Shown: positions 45,962 to 53,295, counted from the stretch's first letter. The stretch is DNA of 64,000 bases from JANMEB01 sp041745295 (GCA_041745295.1 JBGTJE010000060.1:124001-188000); one strand, 5' to 3'. A program made the numbers and translations. The notes: generated by a model from the letters alone, not told the origin.

Positions 45962-45967
45962 ACCGGC

Positions 45968-46345
45968 ATGACACCATTTGACGAGCTACGGCACCTAGCG
46001 GTCGAGAGACGCGACGAAAAGCTAAGGCAGGCCCGCGATGAGTTTACCGAATCCTGCCAACTAATAGACGACTTGGAGCGTCAATTCAATCAGGGCGTGG
46101 TTCGGCGCACGAAAACCAAAACGCCGGTCGTGTCCTACATCCTCGAATGCGTGAAGCCTGACGAGCCGTTCACGCTCCGGACGATCATGGCCACTCTTGC
46201 CAAGAAATACCCGACTAGGAAACCGCAACAGGCGAGCGTCAGGAAAACGCTTTTCCGGCTCAGGCTCCAGGGCCTAATCAAGCGCGTGGGGAAAGATGAA
46301 AAGGGTTCGCCGGTATTGGTGCTGAAATCGGCTCGAAAGCCATGA
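45968..46345 (+). CDS. Winged-helix-like DNA-binding protein
   Basis: A 125-residue protein. The N-terminal half is a charged helix (RRDEKLRQARDEFTESCQLIDDLERQ), the core of which is RQARDEFTESCQLIDDL. The C-terminal half (about residues 55-118) reads as a winged helix: SYILECVKPDEPFTLRTIM, ATLAKKYP, SVRKTLFRLRLQGLIKRV, then a wing KDEKGSPVLVL. It resembles modules of transcription regulators carried by planctomycete genomes; an autoregulator of the element is likely. ATG 45968 is chosen because the promoter -10 lies between it and the earlier ATG at 45947. Confidence 0.65.
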   Translation: MTPFDELRHLAVERRDEKLRQARDEFTESCQLIDDLERQFNQGVVRRTKTKTPVVSYILECVKPDEPFTLRTIMATLAKKYPTRKPQQASVRKTLFRLRLQGLIKRVGKDEKGSPVLVLKSARKP

Positions 46346-46373
46346 TTGACACGCCGAGTTCGCGCGTTAGGAT
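46346..46373 (+). promoter_or_regulatory. Promoter for the helicase operon
   Basis: -35 TTGACA (46346-46351), 16-base spacer, -10 TAGGAT (46368-46373), just after the stop of the winged-helix gene. It would give a leader of about 230 bases before the helicase start. Confidence 0.5.
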
Positions 46374-46488
46374 GTTCGCCAACTAAAGCTGTTGCGGAAA
46401 GCACGACGCAATGGGGCCAATTGGCTAACTACGTGCGGAACTGGCGCAAGCCCAGTAAATCCGATGTCACGACGACGCTTTAATCGGC

Positions 46489-46532
46489 GCGGTAATTTAA
46501 CCGCCATCTTTAGCGGCAAGGGTTTTGCCGCT
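46489..46532 (+). promoter_or_regulatory. Two leader hairpins upstream of the helicase
   Basis: GCGGT/ACCGC (46489-46493 with 46500-46504) and the stronger AGCGGCAA/TTGCCGCT (46512-46519 with 46525-46532, five-base loop). No U-run follows the second, so they could be attenuators or protein-binding RNA structures rather than a simple terminator. Confidence 0.4.
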
Positions 46533-46614
46533 CTCATTTCTCCTTCACATCGGACTATCGCTGCGCCCGTTTCCAACGCCAAGAACGATTCTTTGAGCAA
46601 TGGAGACCTGGATC

Positions 46615-48411
46615 ATGTTTGTACCACGACAATGGCAAAAGGACTGCGTCGAACGCTGCAAATCGCACTTTGACAAAGGCGAAAAGTCTTTTGTAATCGA
46701 AGCATCAATGGGCGCTGGGAAAAGCGCCGTTGCCGCGTGGATCGCGAAAGTGCTCCTTGAAGAATATGACATCGGGCACGTTCTTGTGCTGGTGCCGTGG
46801 AAATCAATTCAAGGCGAAAGCGACAAGGGCATGCTAGGGGCGTTCGGAAAGCTCTTTGGCTTGGACGCACGCGACCGGTTTTTTACTGGCAAGCGACAGC
46901 AAGCATATCAACCCGTTCCCGCGACCGATGCAACAGTCACGTTGTACCACGAAGTGTGCAATAGCAGCGCGGTCGAGACCCTAACGATGTGGAAGGAAAA
47001 GGGGCTGCGGTTCGCCATTATTTGCGATGAGATTCACCACACCAACGAGATTAATGGGACATGGGGCGTTTTCGTCGAACGCATGGTGAATCTGGCTGAA
47101 TACGCCGTATTCATGTCCGGAACATACTTTCGCGGAGATCGCAATCCGATCAAATGCATTCAACTCGACCCCGACAATCGCCCAATCAAAGACTATGCCT
47201 ACACGTATCCTCTAGCAGTTCGCGACCGCGTAGTTCGTCCGGTAACTGCGCGATACGTGAATGCGCAAGTCACAATATTCGATCCTCGTCATGATGTCAC
47301 TTACGAAAAGCCATTGTCGGAAGCTGGATACAAGGAACTTGCTGCCGCAAAGAAACAAATCCTCGATCCGAACGGCGAATGTATGCGACGCTTGATTGAA
47401 TTGGTCCACGAAGGGCTAATGCGGACGCGACAAACATTCTCCGACGCGGCATGCCTGTATGTGTGTCGCCCAGGTAAAGGCGATGACTATACCCCAGAAG
47501 GAAGCGAGGCAGTCGAAGACAAGCACGTATTTATTCTCGCGAAACAAATCGAAGAATTAACCGGCATTGTGCCAACGGTTGTCACGCACCGCGACAAAGA
47601 CGCGCAGGGCAAGATCAGTCGTTTTCGGCGTGGGTTTGATCCATACCTAGTTGCGGTCAATATGGTTTCCGAGGGATGCGACATCCCGCGCCTTCGGGCC
47701 GTGGCGTTTTGTCGTTATACAACGTCGGAAATGTTATTCCGCCAGATTGTTGGTCGCGCGCTTCGAATGCATGACAGAGAAGACGGCACTGCGGCACAAA
47801 TATACGTTCCAAAGTTTCCAAATCTCGTCAAGTTTGCAGAGCAACTTTGGTCAGAAGCGCAGGAAGGAATAAAAGATCGCCGCTGCAAAACGTGTGGTGG
47901 GATTCCGTGTGAATGTCCCTGTGAAAAATGCGGTCAATATCCTTGCATTTGCCCACCGGAAGCTGACAACACTTCCGACCCATTGCAGAGCATTGATGTT
48001 GTGCCGTTATTAGACGGTGGCCGGATGGGATCGGACGACGTGCATGAGGACTATGTGTCCGCTGCAACAACAATCGCGACCCAGAAGCTGGAACACATAC
48101 ACGCAAACGTCGTCCAGCTCGGACATGCGCTGCAATATTTCGATCGGCAAATTCGTGCGCTAAAGGAACATGCAATCGGCACCAACCCGGTTGCAGAGAG
48201 AGAGAGAATTGGGCGCAAGATCAATCGACAAGTTCGACGCCTTGCGATCCTCAAGTATCACAAGAAGTTTCAGGATGCATTTTATCACGAAATTAATGTC
48301 CCTTTTAAGGAATCACTTCAGGTCATTTTGAACACCTGGAGTATTGATCGCTTGCGTGACGTAGAAGATCGAATTGAAGCTAGATTGACGGAGGAATTGC
48401 GACGTGCCTAA
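46615..48411 (+). CDS. Superfamily 2 DEAD/DEAH-type helicase with Cys-rich insert
   Basis: A 598-residue helicase of the UvrB/type III restriction-like branch seen in phages and mobile elements. Walker A is EASMGAGKSAVAAW (about residue 35), motif II is IICDEIHHTNE (DEIH, about 137), motif III MSGTYF, motif VI FRQIVGRALRMHD (about 378). A Cys-rich patch CKTCGGIPCECPCEKCGQYP (about 423-447) could bind zinc. The C-terminal 130 residues are helical. ATG 46615 has GGAG nine bases upstream, better than ATG 46600, which contains that site. The next gene overlaps its end by eight bases. It may unwind or translocate DNA for the element's own mobility or for defence; it has no nuclease domain. Confidence 0.88.
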   Translation: MFVPRQWQKDCVERCKSHFDKGEKSFVIEASMGAGKSAVAAWIAKVLLEEYDIGHVLVLVPWKSIQGESDKGMLGAFGKLFGLDARDRFFTGKRQQAYQPVPATDATVTLYHEVCNSSAVETLTMWKEKGLRFAIICDEIHHTNEINGTWGVFVERMVNLAEYAVFMSGTYFRGDRNPIKCIQLDPDNRPIKDYAYTYPLAVRDRVVRPVTARYVNAQVTIFDPRHDVTYEKPLSEAGYKELAAAKKQILDPNGECMRRLIELVHEGLMRTRQTFSDAACLYVCRPGKGDDYTPEGSEAVEDKHVFILAKQIEELTGIVPTVVTHRDKDAQGKISRFRRGFDPYLVAVNMVSEGCDIPRLRAVAFCRYTTSEMLFRQIVGRALRMHDREDGTAAQIYVPKFPNLVKFAEQLWSEAQEGIKDRRCKTCGGIPCECPCEKCGQYPCICPPEADNTSDPLQSIDVVPLLDGGRMGSDDVHEDYVSAATTIATQKLEHIHANVVQLGHALQYFDRQIRALKEHAIGTNPVAERERIGRKINRQVRRLAILKYHKKFQDAFYHEINVPFKESLQVILNTWSIDRLRDVEDRIEARLTEELRRA

Positions 48412-49021
48412 AGACAACACGCGACTAAAGCAATCGAACTTTGAAGCGATCCGAGACCATATCTTTGATCGCTTTCACAAGACAGGCGAACAAGTAAAAA
48501 ACGACCTACCGAATGTCTTGCGTACAGCGATTAAGACAAAGGCTTGGCTTCATTTCAATGATTTGGAAGGCAAGCCTTTCAAAAACATAGTGGACTGGCT
48601 GCAATGCACCTATCCCAATGGAACGAGCATGGGCCAGGGGCGCAACGTGATTACTTACGAGGAGGCCCTTAAATTAACGGAAGGCCATTCGGACGTACAC
48701 AAGGCCCTAGCTACGCATGTTCCGCGGCGCGATGTGGGGCGGCCAAAAAAAGGAAATGCTGCGTCGACGCAGCATTTCGATATGCATTCCCGAACCAACA
48801 CGAAGACCGGTCTTTCGCTTCGAATGTCACGGGACTTCCCGGCATTTTACAACGACTACCTAAATGGAAAATACAAAACAATAACCGCCGCAGCCATCGC
48901 GGCGAAGCTAATAAAAGATGACGGCAACATTCGCCGCGCGAAATCAGCGTTTCGCAAAATGACGGAGAAGGAAAAAAAGGAGTTCGTCGCATGGATGAAG
49001 ACTGACGACGCCAAAAAATAA
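48404..49021 (+). CDS. Helicase-partner protein with AT-hook-like motif
   Basis: A 205-residue basic protein, not recognised with confidence. Helical N-terminus (FEAIRDHIFDRFHKTGEQV), then a middle basic motif VGRPKKGN like an AT-hook (about residues 112-119). The C-terminal segment FPAFYNDYLNGKYKTITAAAIAAKLIKDD (core FYNDYLNGKYKTITAAAIAA) resembles short DNA-binding repeats in phage proteins. GTG 48404 overlaps the helicase by eight bases with GGAGGA about eight bases upstream, so the two products are likely made in proportion and may act together. The tRNA-like gene starts four bases after its stop codon. Confidence 0.7.
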   Translation: MPKDNTRLKQSNFEAIRDHIFDRFHKTGEQVKNDLPNVLRTAIKTKAWLHFNDLEGKPFKNIVDWLQCTYPNGTSMGQGRNVITYEEALKLTEGHSDVHKALATHVPRRDVGRPKKGNAASTQHFDMHSRTNTKTGLSLRMSRDFPAFYNDYLNGKYKTITAAAIAAKLIKDDGNIRRAKSAFRKMTEKEKKEFVAWMKTDDAKK

Positions 49022-49024
49022 AAC

Positions 49025-49117
49025 GGAAGGCGTCCCGCATCTTGGTCGGTGCAGTGGCCTTATAAGCCACCTGAGGGCTCGGATTGCTCCGATGGGGTTC
49101 AATTCCCACGCCTTCCG
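49025..49117 (+). tRNA. Non-canonical tRNA-like gene, 9/3 configuration, anticodon UAU
   Basis: A 93-nt cloverleaf candidate. Acceptor: nine pairs, GGAAGGCGT (49025-49033) with ACGCCTTCC (49108-49116), discriminator G. T-arm: three pairs GGG/CCC around TTCAATT. A canonical 7/5 branch would contain two mismatches, while 9/3 has none. Anticodon arm: GTGGC-CTTATAA-GCCAC, anticodon TAT. A long variable arm contains TCGGA-TTGC-TCCGA (49079-49092), as in class II tRNAs. The D-arm is weak (GCA/TGC with GG in the loop). TCTTTTTT follows, a likely terminator. 8/4 and 9/3 'allo-tRNAs' with long variable arms and Ser identity are known; UAU would read AUA. ATA codons occur in the element's genes. Confidence 0.7.
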
Positions 49118-49124
49118 TCTTTTT

Positions 49125-49304
49125 TCATTTTAGCCGTTTTCTCGCAGCCTGCAAAAGAATGGACCTTGACCATGAAACGGGCTTTTCGCCAACAGATTCC
49201 GCCGCCTTCTGTATGTCGGCTTTTTCCGCCGCTGAAAGCGGAATCTTCATATTGTCGGTTTTCCGATCCTTTGCCTTTAGCGGAGGTCTGCCACGTTTGG
49301 TCAT
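49125..49304 (-). CDS. Ribbon-helix-helix regulator (leaderless)
   Basis: A 59-residue basic protein: an N-terminal AT-hook-like KRGRPPLKAKDRK, then a strand (NMKIPLS) and two helices (AAEKADIQKAAESVG and VSWSRSILLQAARKRL) as in CopG/Arc-type repressors. ATG 49304 is used because the promoter's -10 (49315-49320) lies between it and the earlier ATG 49325; it would begin almost at the mRNA's 5' end. Divergent from the transposase gene across paired operators, so it probably represses both itself and the transposase. Its stop lies next to the T-run ending the tRNA-like gene. Confidence 0.7.
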   Translation of the reverse strand: MTKRGRPPLKAKDRKTDNMKIPLSAAEKADIQKAAESVGEKPVSWSRSILLQAARKRLK

Positions 49305-49314
49305 AGTGTGAGTA

Positions 49315-49342
49315 ACTATACCCATAACAAATACGTTGTCAA
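49315..49342 (-). promoter_or_regulatory. Promoter of the RHH regulator, with operator
   Basis: On the minus strand: -35 TTGACA (49342-49337), 16-base spacer, -10 TATAGT (49320-49315). The operator TTATGGGTATA (complement of 49317-49327) overlaps the spacer and -10. The predicted transcript starts about four bases before the ATG at 49304. Confidence 0.75.
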
Positions 49343-49356
49343 GTGCGGTTTTCTGC

Positions 49357-49385
49357 TTGACCCACAGTATTATTATGGGTATATT
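49357..49385 (+). promoter_or_regulatory. Promoter of the transposase, with matching operator
   Basis: -35 TTGACC (49357-49362), 17-base spacer, -10 TATATT (49380-49385). TTATGGGTATA (49373-49383) overlaps the spacer and -10 exactly as in the divergent promoter, so one dimeric or tetrameric repressor could shut both. Confidence 0.75.
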
Positions 49386-49480
49386 TAATAAGTCAAAAGA
49401 AAAGCCCGGAATGGCGCTAACCAAACCGGGCCGAATCAAAACCGAGCTTTCGCCCGATTCCGACTGACACCTGAATCATA

Positions 49481-49513
49481 CGCGAAAGCTGAAACCCCGT
49501 AAAGGTTTTCGCG
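49481..49513 (+). promoter_or_regulatory. Hairpin enclosing the transposase ribosome site
   Basis: CGCGAAA (49481-49487) pairs with TTTCGCG (49507-49513), extended inwards by ACC/GGT. The hairpin ends at the base before the ATG and includes the AAAGG ribosome site, so it should limit translation of the transposase. Confidence 0.5.
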
Positions 49514-50458
49514 ATGATAGCCAACAGTTGCACCTGCTCGAAATTCAAAAAGAACGGCAAGAACGAAAAGGGCCAACAGCGGTTCAAGTGTGTCGATTGC
49601 GGTCGACGCTGGACACAAGAACGAGCCAAGCCAATCGGCGATATGCGGATCGACTTGGACAAGGCAGCCTTGGCCCTTAATTTGCTACTTGAGGGAATGA
49701 GCATTCGCGCTTGCGAACGGTTGACTGGCCTCACTCGCAATACGCTTTGCGACTTGATTCTCGTGGTTGGCGACAATTGCCAACGACTCTTGACTCGCAC
49801 TGTCCGCAATGTCGTGGTGAATGATGTGCAGGTCGACGAGCTATGGTCATTCGTTGGAATGAAAGAAAAGGTTCGGTTCGCGAAGGGAGCCGATGAAACG
49901 CAAGGCGATAGTTGGACGTTTATCGCGGTCGAGCGCTCCACCAAGTTGATCCTGGCGCACACTGTTGGCAAGCGCGATCGTTCCACGACGCAAGAGTTCT
50001 TGGGCAGCTTGAAGGATTCTGTATCCGGTCGATTCCAAATCACGACCGATGGATTCAACATCTATACGAATAACGTCCCAATGACTTTCGGCAATCAAGT
50101 TGACTTCGCTCAGTTGGTCAAGAACTACGAGTCGACCCAAACCGAAACCCGATATTCGCCGGCCAAGATAATAGGCACGGACAAGACGATTCGAACCGGC
50201 AATCCCGATCCAGCAAAGATTTGCACTTCGCATATCGAGCGCGTCAACCTCACGATTCGGATGCAATGCCGACGATTCACGCGACTCACGAATGCTCACA
50301 GCAAATCGCTTGACCATCACGTCGCGATGCAGGCCATTCTGATTGCCCACTACAATTTTTGCCGCAAGCATGAGACGATTAAGACGACTCCAGCGGTCGC
50401 AAGTGGACTTACTGAAAAGCCTTGGACGATTCGGCAACTGCTTGAAATGGCGGCTTAA
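49514..50458 (+). CDS. IS1-like DDE transposase
   Basis: A 314-residue transposase-like protein. An N-terminal zinc ribbon (CTCSK...FKCVDCGRRWTQ) precedes a helix-turn-helix region (MSIRACERLTGLTRNTLCDLI, core RACERLTGLTRNTLCDL). The catalytic core has VQVDELWSFVG (first Asp, about residue 109), FQITTDGFNIY (second Asp) and a HIERVN glutamate (about 240), ending YNFCRKHETIKTTPAVASG. This matches the IS1/IS1595-like branch, but as one frame rather than the InsA/InsB frameshift pair of IS1. ATG 49514 has AAAGG eight bases upstream. It is the likely mobiliser of the whole element, although the 2-4 bp target duplication is shorter than IS1's usual 8-9. Confidence 0.85.
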   Translation: MIANSCTCSKFKKNGKNEKGQQRFKCVDCGRRWTQERAKPIGDMRIDLDKAALALNLLLEGMSIRACERLTGLTRNTLCDLILVVGDNCQRLLTRTVRNVVVNDVQVDELWSFVGMKEKVRFAKGADETQGDSWTFIAVERSTKLILAHTVGKRDRSTTQEFLGSLKDSVSGRFQITTDGFNIYTNNVPMTFGNQVDFAQLVKNYESTQTETRYSPAKIIGTDKTIRTGNPDPAKICTSHIERVNLTIRMQCRRFTRLTNAHSKSLDHHVAMQAILIAHYNFCRKHETIKTTPAVASGLTEKPWTIRQLLEMAA

Positions 50459-50580
50459 TATGGGCTTGCGCTTTTGTTGCAACGGCGCTAAACTTCGCGC
50501 TTTACAACCATTGCATTTCTTGAGAGGGCGCGCCCATGATTACGAGTTGGAAACAGCACGATTTCTATCAGGAGTTTCTT

Positions 50581-50829
50581 ATGAAACGCGGCGCGTTTGA
50601 TCCAAGAGATTTTGGCGTGGAAATGGATCGAGAGGATTTCATTGACGAAATGGTGAATTGCTTCAATGACTTCGTTAAGGGCGAATTGTCGATTGACGAG
50701 TTATTGCTTCACCCAGAAATGGCTCTCCAATTCTGCAACGAAACGAAAGCAAGAACACTTTGGTTTAGCTTGCCGAATGACATCATCTTGCGGGCCATCA
50801 TGATCCGGAGAAAAAATCCGGTTGCTTAA
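50581..50829 (+). CDS. Small acidic hypothetical protein of the element
   Basis: An 82-residue acidic, helical protein (FGVEMDREDFIDEMVNCFND, then LSIDELLLHPEMALQFCNE and a basic tail MIRRKNPVA). ATG 50581 has an ideal AGGAG six bases upstream. It ends six bases before the right terminal repeat. Not recognised; its position after the transposase suggests an accessory or immunity-type role, but nothing in the sequence shows this. Confidence 0.65.
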   Translation: MKRGAFDPRDFGVEMDREDFIDEMVNCFNDFVKGELSIDELLLHPEMALQFCNETKARTLWFSLPNDIILRAIMIRRKNPVA

Positions 50830-50834
50830 TTTCT

Positions 50835-50862
50835 AGCACCCGACTAATACGCCAGTGCCGAC
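50835..50862 (-). repeat. Right terminal inverted repeat
   Basis: 28 bp, exact reverse complement of 45892-45919, reading AGCACCCGACTAATACGCC on the plus strand. It is followed by the right half of the split palindrome (50863-50880). Confidence 0.9.
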
Positions 50863-50900
50863 GAGTCTTCGAGTCCCACCAATTTATTCAAGTGCAAGTG

Positions 50901-52229
50901 CTAGTACCGATAGTGCTCAGGCTTGTACGGTCCGTCGATGGGGACGTTGATGTATTGGGCCTGCGTGGGAGTGAGTGCGGTTAGCTTTACGCCGAGATGC
51001 TCCAAGTGCAATCGGGCGACTTCTTCGTCCAGTTTCTTGGGCAGAACGTGCACGCCGATGTCGTACTTATCCGTCTCGGTCCAGAGTGCGATTTGCGCAA
51101 GGACTTGATTCGTGAACGACGTGCTCATGACGAACGAAGGATGCCCGGTGGCACAGCCGAGGTTGACCAAACGGCCTTCGGCCAAAATGAGTATCGATTG
51201 GCCGTTCTGAAACGTATAGCGATCGACCTGCGGCTTGACTTCTTCCTTTTTAACTGAGCCGCTGGACACCGCCTTTTCGATGCCCCCAACATCGACTTCG
51301 AGATCGAAATGGCCGATGTTGCAGACGATCGCGTCATTCTTCATCCGTTTCATGTGTTCGAACATGATGATGTCGCGATTGCCGGTGGCCGTGATGAAGA
51401 TATTACCGAGGGAACACGCTTCGTCGAGCGTAGTGACTTGAAATCCTTCCATCGCGGCTTGCAACGCATTGATCGGATCGATTTCGGTCACAATCACACG
51501 GGCGCCATATCGCTGCATCGAATGGGCGCAGCCTTTGCCCACATCGCCGTAGCCACAGACCACGACGACTTTGCCAGCCACCATGACGTCCGTGGCACGC
51601 TTGATGCCGTCGGCCAGGGATTCGCGGCAGCCGTACAGATTGTCAAATTTACTTTTTGTCACCGAGTCGTTGACGTTGATCGCAGGCATCTTCAATTCGC
51701 CCCGTTCGTGCATGTGGTAGAGGCGATGCACTCCCGTGGTGGTCTCCTCGGTGAGGCCGCGAATGCCGCTGATCAACTCGGGAAACTTTTGGTGGACCAT
51801 TGAAGTCAGGTCGCCGCCGTCGTCTAAAATCATGTTGAGCGGTTGACCATCCGGAAAGTGCAACGTCTGTTCGATGCACCAATCGAATTCTTCGTTGTTC
51901 ATCCCTTTCCAAGCGTATACGGGGACGTTCGTCGCTGCGATCGCCGCCGCCGCATGGTCTTGCGTCGAAAAAATATTGCAGCTGCTCCAAGTGACTTGCG
52001 CGCCAAGTTCCATCAGCGTCTCGATCAAGACAGCCGTCTGAATGGTCATGTGTAAACAGCCGGCGATTCGCGCCCCGCTCAAAGGCTTGCTGCGGCCATA
52101 TTTTCGCCGCAGGGCCATGAGGCCGGGCATTTCATTTTCTGCCAAAACGATTTCGCGTCGTCCCCAGGGAGCCAGCGAAATATCTTTGACTTTGTAGGCC
52201 GTCCGAATGGAATTTTGAACGTTTGCCAC
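50901..52229 (-). CDS. ahcY: S-adenosylhomocysteinase
   Basis: A 442-residue NAD-dependent hydrolase splitting S-adenosylhomocysteine into adenosine and homocysteine, which relieves inhibition of methyltransferases. Motifs: LAENEMPGLMALRRKYG, VTWSSCNIFSTQDHAAAAI (core SSCNIFSTQDHAAAAI), NAD-binding VVCGYGDVGKGCA and the C-terminal HLGVKLTALTPTQAQYINV...HYRY. GTG 52229 (VANVQNSIRTAYKVKDI) is the start: AAGGAG lies six bases upstream and this is the family N-terminus. The frame is open for 90 further codons upstream without homology. No SAH-riboswitch fold was found in front of it. Confidence 0.97.
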   Translation of the reverse strand: MANVQNSIRTAYKVKDISLAPWGRREIVLAENEMPGLMALRRKYGRSKPLSGARIAGCLHMTIQTAVLIETLMELGAQVTWSSCNIFSTQDHAAAAIAATNVPVYAWKGMNNEEFDWCIEQTLHFPDGQPLNMILDDGGDLTSMVHQKFPELISGIRGLTEETTTGVHRLYHMHERGELKMPAINVNDSVTKSKFDNLYGCRESLADGIKRATDVMVAGKVVVVCGYGDVGKGCAHSMQRYGARVIVTEIDPINALQAAMEGFQVTTLDEACSLGNIFITATGNRDIIMFEHMKRMKNDAIVCNIGHFDLEVDVGGIEKAVSSGSVKKEEVKPQVDRYTFQNGQSILILAEGRLVNLGCATGHPSFVMSTSFTNQVLAQIALWTETDKYDIGVHVLPKKLDEEVARLHLEHLGVKLTALTPTQAQYINVPIDGPYKPEHYRY

Positions 52230-52575
52230 GAGATTCTCCTTACCAGAGTTCTGTGCCGCCACGGAACGTATTTTGCCCGAGTGCGACAGGTTGCTAACAG
52301 TACGCAATGACAAGCACCAATGTTTGTCGTTCCCCAAAACAACTTCAGAATTCCCGGACTCGGGACCCGTTGTAGATAAACCGGACATTGCGCAAGGGGA
52401 TTTTGGCCGGTCGAAATCCATTCTAGCGAGAAGTCGATGCTTCGACAATGCGCCTTGGAGATTTGACGACCACCAGGCGGGTCCCGTCGAGCACGTCAAG
52501 CCTCAGGGACGAGCCACCCTTTTTCGCGCCGATTAGCTCAATCCGGGCAAGCCATTTTAGCTCGGCTGTATCTGC
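52230..52575. other. ahcY upstream region
   Basis: 346 bases between ahcY and the next gene on the same strand. Open in one frame but without recognisable protein. It contains a family C repeat relative at 52498-52519 (AAGCCTCAGGGACGAGCCAC). No SAM/SAH riboswitch, rRNA or tRNA pattern was seen. Confidence 0.55.
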
Positions 52576-53295
52576 TCATGATTCTGACGGGTCGTTGCGA
52601 ACGTCGTAAAAGAACTGATCCACGGGCTTTTTCTGACCGGCGATAATTCGATATGCTTCCCAAGGTCGTCGGGCAAAATACCAATCGCCGAACTGATCGA
52701 ACTTGCGGCAGGAAGTAACCAAGTGCGCCTTGCGGATTGTGGTGTAGCGTTTTCCGATCGATTTGCCGTGTCGCTTGAGCCGTTGACCGAAATCCACGTC
52801 TTCGACGCTAATCAACCGTTCATCGAAGCCACCGATCGCGTCAAAGTCGCTTTTGCGACACCAAAACATCCCGGCGCTGACACCCGACCAAAAAAGGTAG
52901 GGGAGGATCACGGCAACGCTACAGACGATTCCGAGTGACAATCGTTCGGGGTACAATTGCACCCCGCCGCCGACGTATTTCTCGGAATCCAAGGATTCGC
53001 GGACGGCGGCCAGCATGTTGTTCGACATCCAGCTATCGGCGTCGATGGTCACGACGATGTCGCCGCTTGACGCCGCGGCTCCGGCGTTGCGTATTCGACT
53101 AAGGTTCTTAGCATGCTCGACGACCAATTTGGCGCCAAACGATGCCGCAATCTCGGCCGTCCGATCGCTGCAGCGATTGAGCACGACAATGTGCTCCACC
53201 GGCTCAGCGACTTGCCGAGCCGCCCGGCGGACCGATTCCAGGCACTTGGTGATAAAGCGTTCTTCGTTGTGCGCGGGAGTGATGACGGAAATCAT
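52576..53295 (-). CDS. Family 2 glycosyltransferase
   Basis: A 239-residue GT-A glycosyltransferase. It starts MISVITPAHNEERFITKCL, the DxD-type metal motif is in VVTIDADSWMS (about residue 90), and the catalytic-base region is ISVEDVDFGQRL (about 165). One hydrophobic segment (LGIVCSVAVILPYLFWSGVS, about 122-141) may associate with the membrane. The sugar and acceptor are unknown; cell-surface glycans are likely. ATG 53295 is chosen for the family N-terminus. The 115 bases before it hold a GC-rich CCCGCTCCCTGCGGGG palindrome. Confidence 0.85.
   Translation of the reverse strand: MISVITPAHNEERFITKCLESVRRAARQVAEPVEHIVVLNRCSDRTAEIAASFGAKLVVEHAKNLSRIRNAGAAASSGDIVVTIDADSWMSNNMLAAVRESLDSEKYVGGGVQLYPERLSLGIVCSVAVILPYLFWSGVSAGMFWCRKSDFDAIGGFDERLISVEDVDFGQRLKRHGKSIGKRYTTIRKAHLVTSCRKFDQFGDWYFARRPWEAYRIIAGQKKPVDQFFYDVRNDPSES

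Larger units (their letters stand above)
45892..50862. mobile_element. 4.97-kb transposon-like element with 28-bp inverted repeats
   Basis: Bounded by perfect 28-bp terminal inverted repeats starting GTCGGCACTGGCG. It interrupts a family A palindrome. Joining the left flank GGTGGGACGA to the right flank GAGTCTTCGAGTCCCACC, sharing GA, restores the 26-mer seen intact at 45822-45847. This implies a 2-bp (GA) target duplication, or 4-bp (CGAG) if the ends are drawn one base further in. Contents: winged-helix gene, SF2 helicase plus overlapping partner, a tRNA-like gene, a divergent RHH regulator, an IS1-like transposase and a small gene. Promoters of consensus type and ATA codons set it apart from neighbours. 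I know of no named element with this set. Confidence 0.85.

Noticed and set aside
45947..45967. ATG at 45947 as start of the winged-helix gene
   Set aside because: The promoter -10 (45956-45961) lies downstream of it, so it would not be transcribed from that promoter; ATG 45968 fits.
49025..49117. Canonical 7/5 tRNA-Ile reading of the tRNA-like gene
   Set aside because: The T-stem would then have two mismatches and the long variable arm would be unexplained; 9/3 pairs fully.
49125..49439. 104-residue version of the RHH protein
   Set aside because: Its extra N-terminus covers the promoter and operator region; ATG 49304 fits the -10.
52230..52400. SAH or SAM riboswitch before ahcY
   Set aside because: I looked for the conserved core and paired arms on the minus strand and found none.
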